This document shows, in pieces, positions 14,454 to 18,178 of a stretch of DNA of 18,178 nucleotides; the stretch's first letter is position 1, and each line of letters begins with the position of its first letter. The notes below the pieces were generated by a model, which saw only the letters and a list, made by a program, of their open reading frames with translations, was not told the DNA's origin and ran no database searches. This DNA is from JALOTE01 sp031422195 (GTDB lineage: Bacteria; Pseudomonadota; Alphaproteobacteria; Rhizobiales; Rhizobiaceae): the NCBI GenBank assembly GCA_031422195.1, contig JANOPZ010000057.1, positions 1 through 18,178 on the forward strand, read 5' to 3'. The position numbers and the translations under genes are program-made.

Positions 14454-15437
14454 CTAGAGCCATTTTCGCAATTTGAACCAAGCAATAAGGCCCAATGCAA
14501 CGCAAGCCATAAATGCCAACGCCGCGGGGTAAGCCCAGACTTCATCCAACTCGGGCATATGTTCAAAGTTCATACCCCAAATGCCGGCCAAGAAAGACAA
14601 TGGAATAAAGATTGTGGAAATTGTTGCCAGAACCTTCATGATTTCATTCATGCGGTTGGAGAGGGATGATTGATAAAGATCCAAGATGTTTGCAGCCAAT
14701 TCGCGGTCGCTTTCCACAATCTCAATAAGCTGGATGGCATAGCTTTGAGTGCCGCGAAATGCGCGGCGCGTTGCGGGTTTTACATAAGTTGCGTCATCAA
14801 CGGAAAGCGCCAGCAAAACTTCCCGCATCGGCCAAAGTGCCCGTTTCAAGCCAAGCAACTCACGTTTGGTCGCGTGCAAAGAGCGCATATGGATGGGTTT
14901 TGCGTCAAGTGATATTAAGTCCTCTAACTTATCAAGCGTTTCGGCAAGGCGGTCGAGCGGCTTGTAATAGGCGTCAATTGTTGCCTCTAAAATGGCATGC
15001 ACAAGGTGATCAGGCCCATTGGCGCGAATGCGGGATTTCGGGTTGCGAAAGCGTGAGCGGACCGGCTCAATGCAATCATCAATTGTGCGCTGCAATGTCA
15101 GCAAAAACCGGTTGTTGAAAAATATGGCCAGCTGATCGGTTTCAAAAACCGTATCGCCTTCGGCCATAGTGGCAATCACGCGTGTCGCGCCGTCAACATG
15201 GGCTACACCGGCACGTTGTTCCGGTTCCATTGCTTCAATGATATCAAGCGCGTTGAGATCCAAAACAGCCGCTACAGCTTCGGTGTCCTTCTCCGTTAAT
15301 TGGCCAGCATGCTCGATCCACAGCCGCTTCTTGCCTGCCAGCGCTAAGCTAACATCGGCGAGCGTTGCGTTGGCATTTTCAACGAGGCTTGAAGCATCAT
15401 AGATAAACAGACGGAAGTGCAATTCAGTTTGTGTCAT
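14454..15437 (-). CDS. corA: CorA-type magnesium/cobalt transporter
   Basis: A protein of 327 aa with the full CorA plan: a cytoplasmic N-terminal domain (1 to about 250) with alpha-helical arm, a long stalk helix leading into TM1 (about 270-287), the periplasmic signature GMN at 288-290 followed by FEHMPEL, and TM2 (about 303-322) ending in a basic tail FKLRKWL. CorA forms a pentameric Mg2+ (and Co2+/Ni2+) channel in the inner membrane. The ATG has GGAAG 7 bases upstream. It lies 17 bases after the aldehyde dehydrogenase stop and is probably co-transcribed. I see no magnesium riboswitch in the short upstream gap. Confidence 0.95.
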   Translation of the reverse strand: MTQTELHFRLFIYDASSLVENANATLADVSLALAGKKRLWIEHAGQLTEKDTEAVAAVLDLNALDIIEAMEPEQRAGVAHVDGATRVIATMAEGDTVFETDQLAIFFNNRFLLTLQRTIDDCIEPVRSRFRNPKSRIRANGPDHLVHAILEATIDAYYKPLDRLAETLDKLEDLISLDAKPIHMRSLHATKRELLGLKRALWPMREVLLALSVDDATYVKPATRRAFRGTQSYAIQLIEIVESDRELAANILDLYQSSLSNRMNEIMKVLATISTIFIPLSFLAGIWGMNFEHMPELDEVWAYPAALAFMACVALGLIAWFKLRKWL

Positions 15438-15454
15438 TGGGCTGCTTCCGGTGC

Positions 15455-16885
15455 TTAAAACCCTTTTGTTGCGATGATTTTCACTTCGGTGAAATCTTCA
15501 AGGCCAAACATGCCGCCTTCGCGCCCGTTGCCAGATTGCTTAAAGCCACCAAATGGATGGCCAGCCGATAGGCCGGCACCGTTGACCCTGACCATACCCG
15601 CGCGCAGTTGGCGGGTGACGCGCTCTGCGCGCTCTGCGCTGCCGGTTTGCACATAAGCTGCCAAACCAAACGCGGTATCATTGGCAACGCGCACGGCTTC
15701 GGCTTCATCTGCCACTTTGATGATGGACAGCACCGGGCCAAACACTTCTTCGCGCGCAATTGTCATGTCATTGGTGACACCGGCAAAAATTGTTGGGCGC
15801 ACATAATAGCCGCGGTTAAACCCTTCAGGGCGCCCGGGGCCGCCGAGCACAACGTGCGCGCCTTCTTTGATGGCAATATCAATCAGGCCCTGGATTTTAT
15901 CATACTGCATTTGCGAAATGACAGGTCCGATATGGCGGCCTTTTTCGCGCGGATTGCCAACTTTGATATCGGCGCCAAATTTGGCGGCCAGTTCAACAAC
16001 TTCATCGTAGACTGAGGCCTCCACAATCATTCGTGTTGGGGCATTGCACGATTGACCAACATTATCAAAGCAGTGGGCAACACCGCGTTTCACCGCTTTT
16101 GCCACATCGGCGTCGGCAAAAATGATGTTGGGCGATTTGCCGCCGAGTTCCAACGTGACGCGTTTAACAGTTTCGGCTGCAGCTTTTTGAACGGCAATGC
16201 CTGCCCGAGTGGAACCGGTAAAGCTCATCATGTCAATATCGGGATGGCGGCTCATCGCTTCGCCGACATCCATGCCAGAACCATTGACGAGATTAAACAC
16301 ACCTTTAGGAAAACCAGCCTCATGGATGAATTCAGCGAATTTCAACGCCGATAGAGGCGCAATCTCAGATGGTTTCAAAACTACGGTGCAACCGGCAATC
16401 AAGGCTGGCAAAACCTTCAAGACAATCTGGTTAACAGGCCAGTTCCAGGGTGTGATGAGCCCGCACACGCCAATGGGTTCACGCACGATGATTTCATGGT
16501 CTGAGAATTTGGCTTTCCAGTGAAATTCGCGGGCTGCTTTCAAAAACCCGCCCATGTGCCAAGGGCCGCAACCGGCCTGATCTCCATTGGCAAAATCAAT
16601 GGGAGCGCCCAGTTCATAAGACACTGCTTGCCCCATTTCTGCATTGCGGGCGTTTTGGATGGTGTCAAGCTTTTCCATAAGCGCGAGGCGCTGTTCCAAA
16701 GGCGTTGCGGCCCAACCGGGAAATGCGGCTTTGGCTGCGGCAACGGCTGCGTCGACATCGGCTTTTGTGCCCATAGAGATAACCGCACAGGGTTCTTCAG
16801 TTGCGGGGTCGATCACATCAAAATCATGGGGAACAGCGGGTTTAACCCAAGTACCGTTGATATAAAAATCACGTGTATCGACCAT
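15455..16885 (-). CDS. NAD(P)-dependent aldehyde dehydrogenase family protein
   Basis: A protein of about 476 aa that oxidises an aldehyde to the carboxylate. Start 16885 is preferred because AGG lies 9 bases upstream and the product starts MVDTRDFYINGTWV; the in-frame ATG at 16894 has AGG directly against it and is the alternative (479 aa). In the longer numbering the catalytic residues are Cys283 (GQSCNAPTR), Glu249 (LELGGKSPN) and Asn151 (PWNWPVNQ), with the cofactor loop FTGSTRAG at 225-232. The closing HPFGGFKQSGNGREGG is characteristic. The substrate is unknown; overall similarity is to general aliphatic or betaine-type enzymes. It lies 30-40 bp after truB and 17 bp before corA. Confidence 0.95.
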   Translation of the reverse strand: MVDTRDFYINGTWVKPAVPHDFDVIDPATEEPCAVISMGTKADVDAAVAAAKAAFPGWAATPLEQRLALMEKLDTIQNARNAEMGQAVSYELGAPIDFANGDQAGCGPWHMGGFLKAAREFHWKAKFSDHEIIVREPIGVCGLITPWNWPVNQIVLKVLPALIAGCTVVLKPSEIAPLSALKFAEFIHEAGFPKGVFNLVNGSGMDVGEAMSRHPDIDMMSFTGSTRAGIAVQKAAAETVKRVTLELGGKSPNIIFADADVAKAVKRGVAHCFDNVGQSCNAPTRMIVEASVYDEVVELAAKFGADIKVGNPREKGRHIGPVISQMQYDKIQGLIDIAIKEGAHVVLGGPGRPEGFNRGYYVRPTIFAGVTNDMTIAREEVFGPVLSIIKVADEAEAVRVANDTAFGLAAYVQTGSAERAERVTRQLRAGMVRVNGAGLSAGHPFGGFKQSGNGREGGMFGLEDFTEVKIIATKGF

Positions 16886-16924
16886 TTGAGACATCCTGTT
16901 TTTTGGCAGTGTAGCGGATTTAAT

Positions 16925-17932
16925 TTATGCCGTCTTGTTCACAAAGACACGGCGAGGCCTAAATTCGCCATGTTCCATTGCACCAATGGCAATCAACTCA
17001 CCACGTTCGGTCGCAAATGCTTCATCAGCAAAGGTAAGCATGCCCGGGCCGCGCAGCATGACCGGATTACCAAGGCGAACGCGGCGGGCTTGTTCGGCAT
17101 TGAGCAAGACTTCAGGCATTCCGAGCAAAGCGGAACCACAGGTTTTGAGCAGCGCGTCGAGCAGCGCATACTGGTCTGGCACCTGCAAGCCAATGGGCCA
17201 GGCACTTTCATCGTCACCATGAATTGCAACCGCTGCTTGATATTCAGATTTGCCAGTTTCCTGTGCAGCCTCAAGATCAGCCAGAGTAACAAGATCAGCT
17301 TGGCAATAGGGGTAAACATCAATCCGGCGCAAAAAAGAAACATGGCCAAAACAGCCAAGATCGCGGCCAAAATCGCGGGCGAGTGAGCGCACATAAGTGC
17401 CTTTGCCACAATCAACATCGAATGTGGATGTCTCGCCATTGTGATCTGCGATGCGAATATCTTCGATGACCACAAGACGGGCTTCCAGCTTTACGTCTTG
17501 CCCGCTGCGGGCCAGATCATAAGCGCGTTCACCATTGACTTTGATGGCAGAAAACTGCGGTGGGACTTGGCTGATATCGCCGGTGTATTTTGGCAGAAGT
17601 GCTTCGATTGCAGCGCGCGACGGGCGTTGATCGCTGGTTTTTGTGACAGTGCCCTCAAGATCATCAGTCGTCGTTTCTGTGCCCCAAGACACGGTGAAGC
17701 GATACGTCTTACCGCCATCAACCACATAGGGCACAGTTTTTGTGGCTTCGCCCAAAGCAATTGGCAACATGCCGGAAGCCAAGGGATCCAGTGTTCCCGC
17801 ATGGCCAGCCTTTTCAGCGTTGAACAGCCAGCGCAATTTGCTGACAGCTTCCGTCGAGCCCATACCTTCGGGTTTATCAAAAATCACCCAACCGGATACG
17901 GGCCGCGCTTTCTTGCGGCGCGGTTTAGACAT
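16925..17932 (-). CDS. truB: tRNA pseudouridine(55) synthase
   Basis: A protein of 335 aa that makes pseudouridine 55 in the T-loop of most tRNAs. The catalytic Asp49 is in GHAGTLDPLASGMLP; other TruB motifs are SGWVIFDKPEGMGST (13-27), KTYRFTVSWGTETTTDD, QVPPQFSAIKVNGERAYDLAR, and CGKGTYVRSLARDFG. A C-terminal domain ends in GEFRPRRVFVNK. The open frame extends to 17992, but those 20 extra residues come from a repeat element, so ATG 17932 is the better start. In most alphaproteobacteria truB sits between rbfA and rpsO-pnp; here it is followed by an aldehyde dehydrogenase and preceded by an insertion sequence. Confidence 0.96.
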   Translation of the reverse strand: MSKPRRKKARPVSGWVIFDKPEGMGSTEAVSKLRWLFNAEKAGHAGTLDPLASGMLPIALGEATKTVPYVVDGGKTYRFTVSWGTETTTDDLEGTVTKTSDQRPSRAAIEALLPKYTGDISQVPPQFSAIKVNGERAYDLARSGQDVKLEARLVVIEDIRIADHNGETSTFDVDCGKGTYVRSLARDFGRDLGCFGHVSFLRRIDVYPYCQADLVTLADLEAAQETGKSEYQAAVAIHGDDESAWPIGLQVPDQYALLDALLKTCGSALLGMPEVLLNAEQARRVRLGNPVMLRGPGMLTFADEAFATERGELIAIGAMEHGEFRPRRVFVNKTA

Positions 17933-17966
17933 GACAAGTGCCGATTGCAGGGAAAGAAAGAAAGAA

Positions 17967-18007
17967 CCCCTCTCTGTCGGCAAAGCCGACATCTCCCCCG
18001 CAAGGGG
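17967..18007. repeat. RIME-like palindromic repeat, apparently truncated
   Basis: CCCCTCTCT leads into GTCGGC (17976-17981), loop AAA, GCCGAC (17985-17990), then ATCTCCCCCGCAAGGGG with a second small stem CCCC-GCAA-GGGG (17996-18007). This layout matches the widespread rhizobial intergenic mosaic elements (RIME-type) as I remember them, in which the sequence usually goes on into GGGGGAGAT. Here it stops at the predicted insertion-sequence end. Recognition is from memory, without a database comparison. Confidence 0.55.
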
Positions 18008-18178
18008 CAGTGTTTATTTTGGACTCTCGAATCGATGGCGATTGACGAACATATCGAGGGTGATGTGTAGCATTTCCCATGACTTTGAGAACCGTTTTGA
18101 ACGCCTGTTGAAGCGGGCGAGATTGTCCCGAATGGATGAGTTTGACGCTTCTATCAGGTGTGTTTCGGCTTTGGTTTG
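18006..18178 (-). mobile_element. IS1-family insertion sequence, 3' end (continues past window)
   Basis: The partial transposase at 18014-18178 implies an IS whose right end lies just left of 18014. GGCAGTGTTTATTTTGG (18006-18022) has the GG-start, TGT-containing look of IS1-type terminal inverted repeats and abuts the truncated RIME-like repeat, so I set the boundary near 18006. The other end and the target duplication are outside the window. Confidence 0.5.
18014..18178 (-). CDS. IS1-family transposase, C-terminal part (partial)
   Basis: Reading leftward from the window edge, 54 codons stay open to the TAA at 18016-18014. The peptide contains NSSIRDNLARFNRRSKRFSKS, which lines up with the C-terminal LARLVRKSLSFSKS region of InsB from IS1, including the RFSKS/SFSKS block and the following hydrophobic helix. 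This end of an IS1-type DDE transposase contains the last conserved basic residues of the catalytic core. The 5' part, and any frameshift between insA- and insB-like frames, are outside the window. Whether the element is intact cannot be judged. Confidence 0.7.
   Translation of the reverse strand, partial: QTKAETHLIEASNSSIRDNLARFNRRSKRFSKSWEMLHITLDMFVNRHRFESPK

Noticed and set aside
16520..17386. Long plus-strand open frame (288 codons) across the truB/aldehyde dehydrogenase junction
   Set aside because: It lies antisense to two well-supported enzymes, starts inside one and ends inside the other, is rich in Cys, His and Phe without domain character, and has no ribosome site.
17933..17992. 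N-terminal extension of truB to the ATG at 17992
   Set aside because: The extra 20 residues are encoded by the RIME-like repeat, are not TruB-like and have no ribosome site; MSKPRRKKARPVSGW is the family-like start.
17441..18070. Plus-strand open frame (209 codons) antisense to truB and the RIME/IS end
   Set aside because: Shadow of truB in another frame; composition (many Cys, His, Phe) and lack of motifs argue against a gene.
1..18178. CRISPR array, prophage, defence island, tRNA or rRNA genes
   Set aside because: No regularly spaced repeats, phage genes, toxin-antitoxin or nuclease-type genes, and no cloverleaf or rRNA-like sequence were seen on either strand.

Overview
The window looks like core chromosome of an alphaproteobacterium, most likely in the order Hyphomicrobiales (Rhizobiales). 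The best evidence is the gene order mutM - enoyl-CoA hydratase - rpsT - dnaA - dnaN - recF - moeB-like, which I recall from Brucella and Sinorhizobium. Supporting signs are a rhizobial-type DnaA, a GANTC cluster typical of CcrM-regulated promoters, and a RIME-like palindrome next to truB. Base composition is moderate, so a lower-GC (possibly marine) member of the order is possible; I cannot name a genus.

Left part (1-2253): the first codons of a leftward gene at the edge (start MKNL, strong ribosome site, possibly a Flp pilin). Diverging from it are a secretin-N-domain (CpaC/RcpA N-terminus-like) exported protein and two TadE/TadG-type pseudopilin-like proteins. This looks like a small satellite of the Tad/Flp pilus system, closed by a strong hairpin. 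Facing it is an orphan PhnD-type periplasmic binding protein (2234-3247, minus).

Middle part (3335-6677): deoB overlaps mutM, followed by an enoyl-CoA hydratase, an intrinsic terminator, rpsT and its terminator. This joins pentose-phosphate salvage, base-excision repair, acyl-CoA metabolism and a ribosomal protein on one strand.

Replication part (6681-11995): a 570-bp gene-free stretch with one perfect DnaA box, AT-rich DNA, a candidate promoter and a perfect 10-bp inverted repeat directly in front of dnaA. Then come dnaA, a 141-bp spacer holding evenly spaced GANTC sites, dnaN, recF and an E1-like MoeB/ThiF protein, the last three tightly packed.

Right part (12028-18178): a D-2-hydroxyacid dehydrogenase (minus) diverges from an exported SH3-like protein (plus). 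A leftward run then reads truB - aldehyde dehydrogenase - corA - GNAT, with gaps of 16-30 bp. Upstream of truB lie a RIME-like palindrome and the 3' end of an IS1-family transposase that runs off the window.

Most of the window is ordinary conserved chromosome. I see no phage, CRISPR array, defence island or biosynthetic cluster, and no tRNA or rRNA. The points most worth a second look are regulatory: the dnaA leader hairpin, the phased GANTC cluster before dnaN, and the IS1/RIME junction that separates truB from its usual neighbours.
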